DNA from: JBJKSO01 sp046703825
GTDB lineage: Bacteria; Chloroflexota; Dormibacteria; Aeolococcales; Bog-877
DNA: 64,000 nucleotides
Direction of reading: 5' to 3'
Assembly: GCA_046703825.1 (NCBI GenBank)
Contig: JBJKSO010000115.1
Coordinates: 1 to 64,000 of the forward strand
Shown here: one piece after another, positions 54,815 to 63,995 of the stretch
Numbering within the stretch: the first letter of the stretch is position 1
Layout: each line of letters opens with the position of its first letter
Notes under the pieces: model-generated
What the model saw: the letters and a program-made list of their open reading frames with translations, nothing else
Told to the model about the DNA's origin: nothing
Database searches by the model: none
Position numbers and translations under genes: made by a program

Positions 54815-55056
54815 GCTGCATCCTCATTAGTTGCCGCCGCACGGCGCTCGGCGAGGAGCTCGCCGACAAGGTTGAGACCCGAGAGTTCCTCTCGCACGCG
54901 GTCGCGCAGTTGTCGCTGGGTCATCAGGACCATCCCCGACGGCGTCTCGAGCAGGACAAGCGTCGCGCCTGCGACGAGGCCCGCTCGCTGGCGCACCTCG
55001 GCTGGCACCACCAGCCGACCCCTGTCACCCACAACTACCTTGTGCGTACCACTCAT
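54811..55056 (-). CDS. AbrB/MazE-type antitoxin (VapB, module 2)
   Basis: 81 residues with a SpoVT/AbrB swapped-hairpin domain: HKVVVGDRGRLVVPAEVRQRAGLVAGATLVLL. The C-terminus is charged and would mask the toxin. The longer frame to 55482 has no support. A small inverted repeat CTCGG-TCCA-CCGAG lies 16-30 bp upstream and could be an operator. Confidence 0.88.
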   Translation of the reverse strand: MSGTHKVVVGDRGRLVVPAEVRQRAGLVAGATLVLLETPSGMVLMTQRQLRDRVREELSGLNLVGELLAERRAAATNEDAA

Positions 55057-55199
55057 GTGGCGATCGTACCACCTCGGTCCACCGAGTGGGCCGTCTGAGC
55101 CGGCGACCGGGCGAGCGCTGCTCGCCCGCACTGTCGGCGACGTGGGACCTTGGGTTTCCTGCGGAGGACCCGAACCCAGGGACCCGCGATGCTTGGTAC

Positions 55200-55228
55200 G
55201 CGGTTCGTATCCGGCGGCATCCCCTCCA
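55200..55228. repeat. 29-bp imperfect direct repeat, copy B
   Basis: GCGGTTCGTATCCGG then CGGCATCCCCTCCA; two mismatches to copy A, 1166 bp away. The pair encloses the second toxin-antitoxin module and most of the ankyrin debris. Confidence 0.7.
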
Positions 55229-55279
55229 GGGGCGACCAGCCCTTGTGCAGCCCCACCCAGAGGACGCAACGAGGCCACT

Positions 55280-55504
55280 ACCGCCCGGCTGTTCACCGCG
55301 CGTGACGTGTACGCGGAGATGGTGTCCGCGGAAACCGGCTGGGCGGAGTCGACGGTGTTGAAGACGATGCAGCGGATGAAGTTGGCTCCAAAGCGTCCGC
55401 CGACGGTAAATCGGGAGCGGGCGGAGCCAGACGGGTTCCAGATCATCGATGACGAGTTCGCCGATCGCCACGCCACGCGCATCCGGCGATTGAGGACCCC
55501 TTGA
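55280..55504 (+). pseudogene. fragment of a small winged-helix-like protein
   Basis: About 74 codons in frame to TGA 55504: LFTARDVYAEMVSAETGWAE then STVLKTMQRMKLAPKRPP, resembling the recognition helices of BlaI-like regulators, ending DDEFADRHATRIRRLRTP. No good start codon or ribosome site precedes it, so it is probably a truncated gene. The flanks 55057-55279 (except repeat copy B) and 55505-55684 show nothing else. Confidence 0.3.
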
Positions 55505-55684
55505 CCCGCGTGGATCGGGCCCTTCGGTGGCGCATTCCGGGGCGCCGCTTCGCACTGGGGACCGCGGGGCCAGGGCTCTCCGAAGCGGCTCTTGTCACTC
55601 GGAACGACGCACTTCGCTTTGGGATGGCTCGGATCCGAAGCGAGTACTCGGAGACTCGCTAACCCGCTGGGACTGCGAGCGTGG

Positions 55685-56410
55685 CTAGTTCTGATCGCCG
55701 ACAGCTGCTGCCGCCTCAGGTGTTTCTCTCCCTGCGGCCGGCGCGCGGGTCGGGTCTTGTCCGCGGTGGTTGGTCTCGAGCAGCAGAAGATGGGTGACAG
55801 TCTCGGCCAGCCATCGCTCGTATTGCTCTGGGGTCCAGCCGTGGTGTTGGGTTAGGAGCGCGTAGAGATCTGGGTTGGCGAGCGCGGAGTAGGTTTCGGC
55901 AGCGTCAAGTGGGCCGATCCGCAGCGGTCCGTTGGCGGCGAGCAGGTCGACCATGGCGCGCTGCATGGCGCGCCGGCGGGTGTGGCTGGTCGTGATGAAT
56001 TCGGCCAGATCGTCGCCAGCGCCGGCGTCGGCGATGATCTGGTGGATGGGAGCCGAGCGCTGGAGGGTGGCGCGGGAGAAGGCGGCGAGCATTCTCACCT
56101 GCGCGACTTGGTCGCTCTCCGCGCGTACTCCTCGGAGGGCGGGCAGGTTCAGAAACTGTTCCAGGAATGATGCCGGTCCGGGGATATCCACGATGGACAG
56201 GTCGAGTGCGGCCCGCAGTAGCGCTCGCTTGGTGCCGTACCGCTTGTAGATCGTTTCGACCGACACGTCAGCGGCGTCGGCTACGGCCTCGACGGTGGTG
56301 GCCTGGTAGCCGCGGCTTGCGAACAGACGGCTCGCCTCCTGGGCGATCCGGCGGCGGGTGGCCTCTGCCCGCTGGGCTCGGCGCTGACGCGGGGCCTTGA
56401 CTTCACTCAC
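55685..56410 (-). CDS. TetR family transcriptional regulator
   Basis: 241 residues from GTG 56410. The N-terminal TetR helix-turn-helix is ATRRRIAQEASRLFASRGYQATTVEAVADAADVSVETIYKRYGTKRALL; a long ligand domain follows. Divergent from a flavin monooxygenase across a 165 bp region with palindromes, so it most likely represses that gene and itself. TATACT stands 7 nt before the start; the longer frame to 56527 is not needed. Confidence 0.9.
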   Translation of the reverse strand: MSEVKAPRQRRAQRAEATRRRIAQEASRLFASRGYQATTVEAVADAADVSVETIYKRYGTKRALLRAALDLSIVDIPGPASFLEQFLNLPALRGVRAESDQVAQVRMLAAFSRATLQRSAPIHQIIADAGAGDDLAEFITTSHTRRRAMQRAMVDLLAANGPLRIGPLDAAETYSALANPDLYALLTQHHGWTPEQYERWLAETVTHLLLLETNHRGQDPTRAPAAGRETPEAAAAVGDQN

Positions 56411-56417
56411 CACCAGG

Positions 56418-56423
56418 AGTATA
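56418..56423 (-). promoter_or_regulatory. -10 box of leaderless tetR promoter
   Basis: On the minus strand TATACT lies 7 nt before GTG 56410 and touches the palindrome at 56423-56434. Confidence 0.5.
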
Positions 56424-56453
56424 CAGTCCACTGTCTCAATACAGTTACATGTA
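56423..56453. promoter_or_regulatory. TetR operator candidate
   Basis: ACAGT-CC-ACTGT (56423-56434) is a perfect palindrome; a further ACAGT at 56441 pairs with ACTGT at 56430, and TACATGTA (56446-56453) is a second palindrome. All lie between the divergent tetR and monooxygenase genes. Confidence 0.55.
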
Positions 56454-56575
56454 GTCACGGAGGTAGGTGCAACACCCATGACCTCGGCCATCACGGGTGC
56501 CTCGTGTGTGGCTGCGGCAGCTACCACGCTTGTCCACGCGGCCGGCGCCCAGCCCGCTCGACTCGGTCGCTGACG

Positions 56576-58135
56576 ATGACGGCTAACCCTGCCAGCCCCG
56601 AGTCGGTGCAGGTGCTGATCGTTGGTGCCGGCCCGGCCGGCCTGACTGCCAGCCTGCTGCTGGCCCGCCGAGGGGTCCGATGCATGGTCGTCGAGCGGCG
56701 CCCACAGCCTTCGATCCTGCCGCGCGCCACCGGCGTCAACGTGCGCAGCATGGAGATCTACCGAACCCTCGGCTTGGAAGACAGGATCGACGCCGTATCG
56801 ATGCCGACCGCCGGCGTGCCTTTCGTGCTGGTGGGCGGAACACTCTCGGAGCCACCCACGGCGGCGATCGAGTCGAAGCAGTACGAGCCGCCGACGGCTG
56901 CGGACTGGCCGAGCCCGACTTATGCCCGCTGGTGCGCGCAGGACGAGCTGGAGGGCGTTCTGCTCGGCGCGCTTCGGTGCGAGGCGACAGCCGAGGTGCG
57001 CTTCGGAGTTGAACTGGTGTCGTTCGACCTGGGACCTGACGTAACCGCGCGCGTCCGCGACGTCAACAGCCGTCAGACCCAGACCGTGGTCGCCGACTAT
57101 CTGCTGGGCGCGGACGGCGCCAGCAGCGCGGTCCGCGGCTCGCTAGGGATCGCCATGCACGGGCAGGCCGGGCTGTCGAATCACGTCAGCATCTTGTTCC
57201 GCGCCGACCTCGATGAGCATCTGGCAGGACGGCGCTTCTGCCTCCACCGGATCGAGAACGCCACCGTCACCGGCGTTATGCGTCCTGCTGGGGGATCCGG
57301 GCGCTGGCTGTTGACAGCGCCCGGGATTGGCGCACCGCCGGCACCCTGCTGCACCGAGCTTGTCCGAGCCGCCAGTGGCGTCGCGGATCTCGACGTTGAC
57401 ATCATCGCCACCGGCGCTTGGCAAGCCTCAGCCCAGGTCGCGGAGCGCTTCCGGGTCGGCCCGGTCTTCTTGGTCGGCGACGCTTCGCACCAACACACCC
57501 CCGGAGGCGGGTTCGGCATGAACGCTGCCATCGCCGGAGCGCACAACCTGGCTTGGAAGCTGGCCGCGGTACTGGGCGGCTGGGCCGACCCAGCGGTGCT
57601 CGACAGCTACGAGACCGAGCGGCGGCCCCTCGCCGAGCAGACTACCGCTCTCTCTGTTGGCATGCTACGGGCAGGCGGGCAATACTCAGCCAGGACCCTC
57701 GGCGTCGTGCTCGGCGCTCACTACAGCAACGGCGTCCTCGTTCCCGACGGCAGCTCACCTCAACCAGTCGACGACCCCATCGCCGACTACCAACCCTGCT
57801 CCCGACCGGGTCACCGCACACCGCACGTGTGGCTCGACCCAGCCCGCACTCGATCGACCCTGGACTTGTTCGGAGCCGAGCTCGTCGTCTGTACCCCGGA
57901 CCTTCACCGGTGGGACGCCGCGGTCGGCCGCCAAGCGGCCGCCGGCATCCCCATCCGAGCCGAGCTAATCAGCAGCGAAGCCGCTAGCACCTACGCGCTG
58001 AACCCCGAAGGGGCCGTCCTGGTCCGTCCCGACGGCTACGTCGCCGCCCGCTGGGCGGACAAGCCAAGTGATCCCGCGATGCAACTCAGCACCACACTCG
58101 AGACCCTGCTCCAGCGTTCACCCCAACCGTGTTGA
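56576..58135 (+). CDS. FAD-dependent aromatic monooxygenase (PheA/TfdB-like)
   Basis: 519 residues from ATG 56576. GxGxxG FAD site VLIVGAGPAGLTASLLLARRG, DG motif LLGADGASSAVR, and GD motif VGDASHQHTPGGGFGMNAAI; the C-terminal thioredoxin-like domain is typical of phenol-hydroxylase-type enzymes. Hydroxylates an aromatic substrate or antibiotic using NAD(P)H and O2. Regulated by the divergent TetR protein. Frame extends to 56504 but those residues look non-native. Confidence 0.9.
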   Translation: MTANPASPESVQVLIVGAGPAGLTASLLLARRGVRCMVVERRPQPSILPRATGVNVRSMEIYRTLGLEDRIDAVSMPTAGVPFVLVGGTLSEPPTAAIESKQYEPPTAADWPSPTYARWCAQDELEGVLLGALRCEATAEVRFGVELVSFDLGPDVTARVRDVNSRQTQTVVADYLLGADGASSAVRGSLGIAMHGQAGLSNHVSILFRADLDEHLAGRRFCLHRIENATVTGVMRPAGGSGRWLLTAPGIGAPPAPCCTELVRAASGVADLDVDIIATGAWQASAQVAERFRVGPVFLVGDASHQHTPGGGFGMNAAIAGAHNLAWKLAAVLGGWADPAVLDSYETERRPLAEQTTALSVGMLRAGGQYSARTLGVVLGAHYSNGVLVPDGSSPQPVDDPIADYQPCSRPGHRTPHVWLDPARTRSTLDLFGAELVVCTPDLHRWDAAVGRQAAAGIPIRAELISSEAASTYALNPEGAVLVRPDGYVAARWADKPSDPAMQLSTTLETLLQRSPQPC

Positions 58136-58206
58136 AGACCAATCACGGCACTTGTGCCCGTCGTGGCCCAGCCTCCTCAGACGCGAGGCGGGCCACCTTG
58201 CAATGG

Positions 58207-58644
58207 TCAGGACAGTTCGGCGAGCCCCTGCCTTACCCACTCCCGCAGCGGCGGCATCTCAGCGAACGGGGCACCGTCGGCGTCGGCCTGGCCCAGCACC
58301 TCCTCGGCCGAGGCCTTGGCCCTTAGGCCGGCGTACAGGTACACGAGGGCCGACGAACGCGGCCCGGTGCGGCAGGTCACCAGTGTCGGCCGCGGGAGTT
58401 GGTCGAGCGCTGCCACCCCGCGCCTGGCGACGTCAATGTCGAAGGGCCGGGGCGGGTCGGCGATGAGGTTGGCCGATACACGAACGGCGGCCTGGACATC
58501 GGCATAGGACATGCCGCTGTCCATCGAAGCCCACTCCTCGCCGCACAGATAGAGCCAGGACGCCGCGCCGGCGTCACTTGCGAACGCCTTGGGATCCGGG
58601 ATCGGTCCTCGGTTGTGAGTCAGATCGGTCGGGCTGGAGAACAT
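58207..58644 (-). CDS. beta-lactamase-hydrolase-like phosphatase domain protein (DUF442 type)
   Basis: 145 residues. A PTP-like loop LVTCRTGPRSSALVYLYAG carries the Cys-x4-Arg-Ser signature of the Blh/DUF442 family, which accompanies sulfur oxidation or antioxidant genes. GMSYADVQAAVRVSANLI and FDIDVARRGVAAL precede it. Lies 100 bp downstream of the peroxiredoxin gene on the same strand, possibly co-transcribed. The substrate is unknown. Confidence 0.65.
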   Translation of the reverse strand: MFSSPTDLTHNRGPIPDPKAFASDAGAASWLYLCGEEWASMDSGMSYADVQAAVRVSANLIADPPRPFDIDVARRGVAALDQLPRPTLVTCRTGPRSSALVYLYAGLRAKASAEEVLGQADADGAPFAEMPPLREWVRQGLAELS

Positions 58645-58745
58645 CGGTACTTAACCTCCTGTGTGGCGGTCTCTCTCCTACCTGGGATAGATAGAGAGGC
58701 AACCGGGCCGGCTTGCCCGAGAGTGGGCGCGCCGGCCCGACGTCT

Positions 58746-59402
58746 CTACCGCGGCTGCGGGACGATCCGGATGTACGGCTTGGGTTCCTTCCAGTCGCCG
58801 AAGATCTGGCGGGCCTCGTCGTTGGACACAGAACCGGTGATGATCACGTCCTCGCCCTGCTTCCAGTTGACCGGCGTGGCCACGCGGTGCTTGGCGGTCA
58901 GCTGCAGGGAGTCGAGCACCCGGAGGACCTCGTCGAAGTTGCGGCCGGTGCTCATGGGATAGACGAGGATCAGCTTGACCTTCTTGTCCGGGCCGATGAC
59001 GAACACGTTGCGCACTGTCTGGTTGTCGTTTGCGGTGCGGGTCTTGGCTTCACCGCCGGTGCTGGCCGGCAGCATCCCGTACAGCTTGGAAACGTTGAAG
59101 TCGTGGTCGCCAATGATCGGGTAGGCCGGCCGGGACCCCTGAGTCTCCTCGATGTCGTCCGCCCACCGCTCGTGATCGTCGGTGGCGTCGACGGACAGAC
59201 CGATGATCTTCGCATTGCGGCGCTCGAACTCCGGCTGCAGCTTGGCCATGTACCCGAGCTCGGTGGTGCACACCGGCGTGAAGTCCTTGGGGTGGGAGAA
59301 GAGGATGGCCCACGAATCGCCAATCCAGTCATGGAACCTGATCCGGCCCTGCGTCGTGTCGGCCTCGAAGTCGGGTGCCGTGTCGTTGATTGAAAGACCC
59401 AT
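58746..59402 (-). CDS. 1-Cys peroxiredoxin (Prx6-like)
   Basis: 218 residues. Peroxidatic Cys in HPKDFTPVCTTELGYMAKL, conserved FEADTTQGRIRFHDWIGDSWAILFSH, then the long Prx6-type C-terminal domain (VDSLQLTAKHRVATPVNWK analog LDSLQLTAKHRVATPVNW). No resolving Cys is obvious. Reduces peroxides in the cytoplasm. ATG 59402 has GGAGGGA upstream with good spacing. Confidence 0.94.
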   Translation of the reverse strand: MGLSINDTAPDFEADTTQGRIRFHDWIGDSWAILFSHPKDFTPVCTTELGYMAKLQPEFERRNAKIIGLSVDATDDHERWADDIEETQGSRPAYPIIGDHDFNVSKLYGMLPASTGGEAKTRTANDNQTVRNVFVIGPDKKVKLILVYPMSTGRNFDEVLRVLDSLQLTAKHRVATPVNWKQGEDVIITGSVSNDEARQIFGDWKEPKPYIRIVPQPR

Positions 59403-59527
59403 GCTGTTTGTCCCTCCGTAGTGTTGGGCTTTTTTGCCCTGTTTGTCGCTGCGCCCTTGCAGCTCTTCGGCAAAGGTAAAGTGGCCCCGTTCCCTGCGCG
59501 TTCCCGGGCCGCGGATCGGGCGGCACC

Positions 59528-61666
59528 TCAGCCCGCCTGTCGCGCTGAATAGTTCGCCCAGAACGGCTGGCCAGCCGTTTCGTACAGCGCGGCCGCGGTG
59601 TCGAAGTGCCCGCGGGCGCCGGGCAGGTCCCTTTCGAGGCGGCTGACGCTCCCGGCGGCCGATTCCGCCATCGCCTGCCAGGCAGAACTGGAGAAGTACT
59701 CCGCCACCCGGGCGGCGGCGTCCCGGTAATAGCGGGCGTTGTCGCCGTCGCCGAGAGCGGCGAACGCGCCAGCGGCCACCGGATTCAGCAGGGCGCTGCA
59801 GGTTGGGCAGTCGCCATAGCGGGCGCTGGCGGCCGCGGCGGCCTGCACCGAGCGCACCGCCGACTCCGGCTCGCCACGCTGAATGGCGGCGAAGGCGGCG
59901 GTGGCATGGATGCGACCCCACACGTGGCTAGCCATCGGCGACACCGTCGCGATCCCTGAGGCCCGCCTAAGGTAGTCGCCAACCTCACCTAGTCGACCCT
60001 GGCAGGCAGCCAGCTCCGCCCGCCGCTGCCAGGGGAGAGCGCCGGAACGGGACCCAAGGGATTCGTGCAGGGCGCAGCTGCGCTCCAGGCAGCCGTCGCT
60101 CTCCTCCCAGCGGGCCTGCAGCAACAGCGACTCGCCGAGCAGGCACCACGCGAAGGCCTGGGCGCGCACCGCCCCGGCCTCCTCGGCCCTCTCGAGGATC
60201 TGCCGGGAGTAGCCCTCGACCGACTCGAACAGGCCGTCGCCGTAGAGGTGGTACTGGCCGATGCAGTGGTGGATGTCGAACACCCTAGCGAGCTGGCCCT
60301 CGATGTCAGCCTCGGCCAGTCGCGCCAGCTCCGATTTCAGCCCCTCCCGCCATTCACCCTCGAAGTGGGACACGATGGCGACCGCCTCGTGTGCCCCGGC
60401 CACGTCGTCTGGGGTGCCGCAAGCGACGGCCGCCTCGAGGGCCGCTGTCGCGAGCCTGCGGGCCGCCGGGATCTCGCCACTCTCCCAAGCGAGATTGGCC
60501 CGAGCCCGCAGCAGCCGCGCGAGTTCGGCCGGGCTCGCCTCGGGTGCGCCTTGCGCCAAATCCAGATGGGGGCCGGCCATGTCGGGCCGGTGCTGCATAA
60601 GCCAGGCCTCGGCGCATTTCCGCTCGAGACGGCCAACATCACCCAAGCAACCGGCGGCGGCCCGGACTTCGGTCAGCGCTAGCTCGTAGGCCTTGGCCGC
60701 CCGGGCACCGTCGCCGGCCAGGACCCTCAGGTCTCCGACCCTCTCCCACAGCTCGGACCTGAGCTCAGGCTCCTCAAAGCGGCGGGCAGCGATGTCCTCC
60801 CGGAGGCGCTGCACCCTGGCGCTCGGCTCCACCCCCAACTCGCGGTCGAGGACATCTCTCAGGTGCTCGTACTGCCGCAGGGCATCGTCCCGCCGGCCGG
60901 TCAGCCCGTACAACCTCATCACCAGGGAATGCGATTCCTCCCGGGTCGGATCGGCCCCGACCAGCTCGCGGGCGGCTTCAAGCGCGCTTGCGATGTCGCC
61001 CTGCGCCTCGAGCAGAGCGCACCACTCGGAGAGGCCCCCCAAGTAGTCCTCGCGCAACTCGCGGCGGACCGCGGCCGCCCACTCCTCATACGGGTCGTCT
61101 GGCAAGAGATCGCCGCGGTACCAGGACAACGCTGACTGGTATCCGTCCATGTCTCCCGACCGACGGGCCGCCGTCAGCTCCGCCCGGAAGTGCACCGCGT
61201 CCACTGTCAGCCCATCACTGGCAAGGGATAGAACGTCGTTCTGGAACTCGATGAGACGGGCTGCTCCGTGAGAAGCGGCGTCGAGCGCGACCCGCGCCTG
61301 ATGGATCGCCTTGCGGAGGTTGGCACCGCCGGCAGCCAGATCGAGGTCCGGCCACAGCTGGTCCAGCAACTGTTCCCGATGCACCCGATGGCCCGGGGCC
61401 AACGCAAGGATCTTCAGCAGGGCGGCTGGCTTGCGCCTTCGCCACGCGTCGGGCGCAACCGGGTTGACACCGACCCCGACGGTGAATCCGCCGAGCAAAG
61501 AAATCCTAAGTCCATCCCGCCCCACCGCCTGCCCATCGGGCTGCAAAGCCGACCTCCCCGGCGCGAGGCTGCCAAGCCCACTCATTCCACACGGAAAGGT
61601 AGAACGTTTCACCCCGTGACGGCGCTCCGATTGCGGTCGGCATTGCTTGCGAGGTTCCATCGGCAT
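59528..61666 (-). CDS. BTAD-domain transcriptional activator with TPR repeats (AfsR/SARP-like)
   Basis: Up to 712 residues. An OmpR-like DNA-binding domain (LRISLLGGFTVGVG, WRRRKPAALLKILALAPGHRVHREQLLDQLWP), then the BTAD helical domain (YRGDLLPDDPYEEWAAAVRRELREDYL, RRDDALRQYEHLRDVLDRELGVEPSARVQ), then about 400 residues of TPR-like helices rich in Ala/Leu. The NTPase domain of full AfsR/MalT-type regulators is missing. Target unknown; the divergent AraC-type gene and neighbours are candidates. The start could be 61612 or 61585 rather than ATG 61666. Confidence 0.88.
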   Translation of the reverse strand: MPMEPRKQCRPQSERRHGVKRSTFPCGMSGLGSLAPGRSALQPDGQAVGRDGLRISLLGGFTVGVGVNPVAPDAWRRRKPAALLKILALAPGHRVHREQLLDQLWPDLDLAAGGANLRKAIHQARVALDAASHGAARLIEFQNDVLSLASDGLTVDAVHFRAELTAARRSGDMDGYQSALSWYRGDLLPDDPYEEWAAAVRRELREDYLGGLSEWCALLEAQGDIASALEAARELVGADPTREESHSLVMRLYGLTGRRDDALRQYEHLRDVLDRELGVEPSARVQRLREDIAARRFEEPELRSELWERVGDLRVLAGDGARAAKAYELALTEVRAAAGCLGDVGRLERKCAEAWLMQHRPDMAGPHLDLAQGAPEASPAELARLLRARANLAWESGEIPAARRLATAALEAAVACGTPDDVAGAHEAVAIVSHFEGEWREGLKSELARLAEADIEGQLARVFDIHHCIGQYHLYGDGLFESVEGYSRQILERAEEAGAVRAQAFAWCLLGESLLLQARWEESDGCLERSCALHESLGSRSGALPWQRRAELAACQGRLGEVGDYLRRASGIATVSPMASHVWGRIHATAAFAAIQRGEPESAVRSVQAAAAASARYGDCPTCSALLNPVAAGAFAALGDGDNARYYRDAAARVAEYFSSSAWQAMAESAAGSVSRLERDLPGARGHFDTAAALYETAGQPFWANYSARQAG

Positions 61667-61731
61667 TGCGTGGCTGGCAGCGCGTTGGCGGATCAGGGGC
61701 CGCGCCGGCCGGCTGGCGGCGGCTAATCGGG

Positions 61732-61737
61732 TAGCTT
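61732..61737 (+). promoter_or_regulatory. -10 box of leaderless araC-type promoter
   Basis: TAGCTT is placed 6 nt before GTG 61744. Confidence 0.5.
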
Positions 61738-61743
61738 TGCGGA

Positions 61744-62193
61744 GTGAGCTTGGAGGCTGAGGAGCTGAACCGCCGCCTGCTGCGAGCCCGCGACGTCATG
61801 GACCGCGCCTACTCCCGGCCGCTCGATGTCCGGGGGTTGGCGGCGGTAGCACACCTGTCTGAGGCCCACTTCATCCGGAGCTTCCGAGGCGCCTTCGGCG
61901 AGACCCCTCACCGTTACCTGCAGCGGCGGCGCGTGGAGCGTTCGATGTTTCTACTTCGCGAGACCCAGCACCGGATCACCGACATATGCAACGACGTCGG
62001 CTTTACCAGCTTGGGTACCTTTAGCCTGACCTTCCGTGACATAGTCGGGGAGAGCCCGTCCGACTATCGGCTCGGGCACAACCCGATCGTTGCGCCGAAC
62101 TGCTTTCAGATGGCTGCCACACGACCGGCCGACGCGGCATTGGCCCTCCGATCGAGCACCTTTGGAGAAGCTGAGCGCGAGGCGACTGCCTAG
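61744..62193 (+). CDS. AraC family regulator, DNA-binding domain only
   Basis: 149 residues, nearly all AraC-type HTH: VRGLAAVAHLSEAHFIRSFRGAFGETPHRYLQRRRVERSMFLL then ITDICNDVGFTSLGTFSLTFRDIVGESPSDYR. No separate ligand domain, so it may sense nothing or bind ligand elsewhere. It precedes a VOC gene by 41 bp on the same strand, a common regulator-target pairing. Confidence 0.92.
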   Translation: MSLEAEELNRRLLRARDVMDRAYSRPLDVRGLAAVAHLSEAHFIRSFRGAFGETPHRYLQRRRVERSMFLLRETQHRITDICNDVGFTSLGTFSLTFRDIVGESPSDYRLGHNPIVAPNCFQMAATRPADAALALRSSTFGEAEREATA

Positions 62194-62234
62194 CATGCTC
62201 GCCTAAGACGCATCGCTCGCGAGGAGAGACAAGG

Positions 62235-62666
62235 ATGATCACCAAGTTCAATGTGGTCTCGCTAAAAGTCTTGGACCAGGACGAGGCGCTCGACTTCTAC
62301 GTCAACAAGCTCGGCCTCGAGGTGGCCCAAGAATTCGTGCAAGGCCCGGTCCGATGGCTGACGGTGCGGGTACCCAGTGACCCGAGCACCGAGATCTACC
62401 TGGAGAAGCCGGGACCGCCAGCGCAGGACGAAGCCTCCGCTGCACAACTTCGCGAGCTGATCACCAAAGGGGCGGTCGGGTTTCTTGCCTTCAACAGCGA
62501 TGACGTCCGGGCAACCTACCACCTGCTCAAGGCCCGAGGGGTCGCCGATTTCACCCAAGAACCCACCGACCACTTCTATGGCACCGACATGGGCATCCGC
62601 GATCCGTTTGGCAACGCGATCAGGATCCTGCAGCCGGCGAAGGCGCGGCCGGCCGCCACCGCCTGA
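62235..62666 (+). CDS. VOC family (glyoxalase/dioxygenase-like) protein
   Basis: 143 residues with paired beta-alpha-beta-beta-beta modules: FNVVSLKVLDQDEALDFYVNKLGLEV, WLTVRVPSDPSTEIYLEKPG, and a second module ending DHFYGTDMGIRDPFGNAIRILQP. Metal ligands (His/Glu) are partly visible. Reaction unknown; similar genes encode glyoxalase-like or antibiotic-binding proteins. ATG 62235 has GAGGAGAG upstream. Confidence 0.88.
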   Translation: MITKFNVVSLKVLDQDEALDFYVNKLGLEVAQEFVQGPVRWLTVRVPSDPSTEIYLEKPGPPAQDEASAAQLRELITKGAVGFLAFNSDDVRATYHLLKARGVADFTQEPTDHFYGTDMGIRDPFGNAIRILQPAKARPAATA

Positions 62667-62744
62667 CCCGGTCTCCTCAGCTTCGCCGGCGACGAGGGCA
62701 GCCGCGGGGGCAACACGGACGGCACCCGTACGATCAGTCGGATC

Positions 62745-63995
62745 GTGCCTAACCCCGCGGCAGAGGCGCTGGCCGCCTTCTTCCTGGTCGCCACCCTGGC
62801 CGGAGCAGTGGTCCGCCCTCGAGGCCTGCCCGAGGTAACCATCGCGCTGCCCGCGGCCGCGATTCTGGTTTTGACCGGGGCGCTCCCGCTCGGGCAGGCC
62901 GCCCAGGAGGGAAGGGCTCTGGGCCCCACGCTGGGATTCCTAGCGGCGGTCCTGGTGCTCGCCAGCCTCTGCGATGGCTATGGCCTCTTTGAGGCTGCGG
63001 GGCGGTGGATGAGCGCTGCTTCGCGCCGAAGCCCAACCAGGCTGCTGGGGGTGGTGTTCGTGGTGGCCAGTCTCACCACCGCCGCTCTGAGCCTCGACGC
63101 CACCGTCGTTCTGCTGACGCCGGTCGTGCTGGCGACGGCGGCCCGAATGCACCTGCGCAGCCGACCGCCAGCCTACGCGTGCACGCACCTGGCCAACACC
63201 GCCTCGCTCCTGCTGCCGATCTCCAACCTCACCAACCTGCTGGCATACCGGGCCAGCGGGCTGAGCTTCGCGAGCTTCGGCTTGACCATGGCGCTGCCCT
63301 GGGCGGCAGCCATCGCTGTGGAGTGGCTTTTGCTCCGCCGCTTCTTCCGCTCGGACCTGGTGGGGCGCGGTCAGGCCGCGCCTCGAGAAGCGGCCGGCAC
63401 GCCCTGGTACGCCCTGGCGGTGGTCCTGCTCACGCTGGGAGGGTTCTTCGCCACCTCAATCCTCGGCGTCTACCCGGCCTGGGCGGCTCTGGCGGGAGTG
63501 GTGCTGCTCGGCGTACCGGGTGTTGTCAGCCATCGAGTCCAGCTGCGGAACGTCGGAGACGCCGTGGATGTTCCCTTCCTGGCCTTCATTTTCTCGCTCG
63601 CGCTGGTGGTCCGGGCGCTTTCCCTACACGGGCTTGGGGCTGCGGTCGGACATGCGCTGCCGGCCGGCACTTCCCTCGGCAGCCTCCTCCTCACCGCCAC
63701 CCTCGCCGCGGTGCTGGCCAACCTGATCAACAATCTTCCAGCGGTACTGCTGCTCTTGCCCGTGGCCAGCCTGGACGGCACCGGTTCGGTGTTGGCCGTG
63801 CTCATCGGCGTCAACGTCGGACCCAACCTAACCTACGTCGGGTCGTTGGCTACCTTGCTGTGGCGGCGGGTGCTGCGCCAGCGAGGGGCTGACTTGCCCG
63901 TTTCTGAGTTCCTGCGGCTGGGTGCGGTGACGGTACCGCCGGTGCTGGTCGCCTCCACCCTGGCGCTGTGGCTGTCGCTTCGGCTGGTGGGATGA
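62745..63995 (+). CDS. ArsB/SLC13-type permease
   Basis: 416 residues, about 10-12 hydrophobic helices, with the pattern of the ArsB/NhaD (ion transporter superfamily) permeases: VVRPRGLPEVTIALPAAAILVLTGALPL, SLDATVVLLTPVVLATAAR, NTASLLLPISNLTNLLAY, and a repeat-related half LANLINNLPAVLLLLPVAS with GVNVGPNLTYVGSLATLLW. Could export arsenite or move Na+ or dicarboxylate; no ars genes are adjacent. GTG start; TACGAT 10 nt upstream. Confidence 0.85.
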   Translation: MPNPAAEALAAFFLVATLAGAVVRPRGLPEVTIALPAAAILVLTGALPLGQAAQEGRALGPTLGFLAAVLVLASLCDGYGLFEAAGRWMSAASRRSPTRLLGVVFVVASLTTAALSLDATVVLLTPVVLATAARMHLRSRPPAYACTHLANTASLLLPISNLTNLLAYRASGLSFASFGLTMALPWAAAIAVEWLLLRRFFRSDLVGRGQAAPREAAGTPWYALAVVLLTLGGFFATSILGVYPAWAALAGVVLLGVPGVVSHRVQLRNVGDAVDVPFLAFIFSLALVVRALSLHGLGAAVGHALPAGTSLGSLLLTATLAAVLANLINNLPAVLLLLPVASLDGTGSVLAVLIGVNVGPNLTYVGSLATLLWRRVLRQRGADLPVSEFLRLGAVTVPPVLVASTLALWLSLRLVG

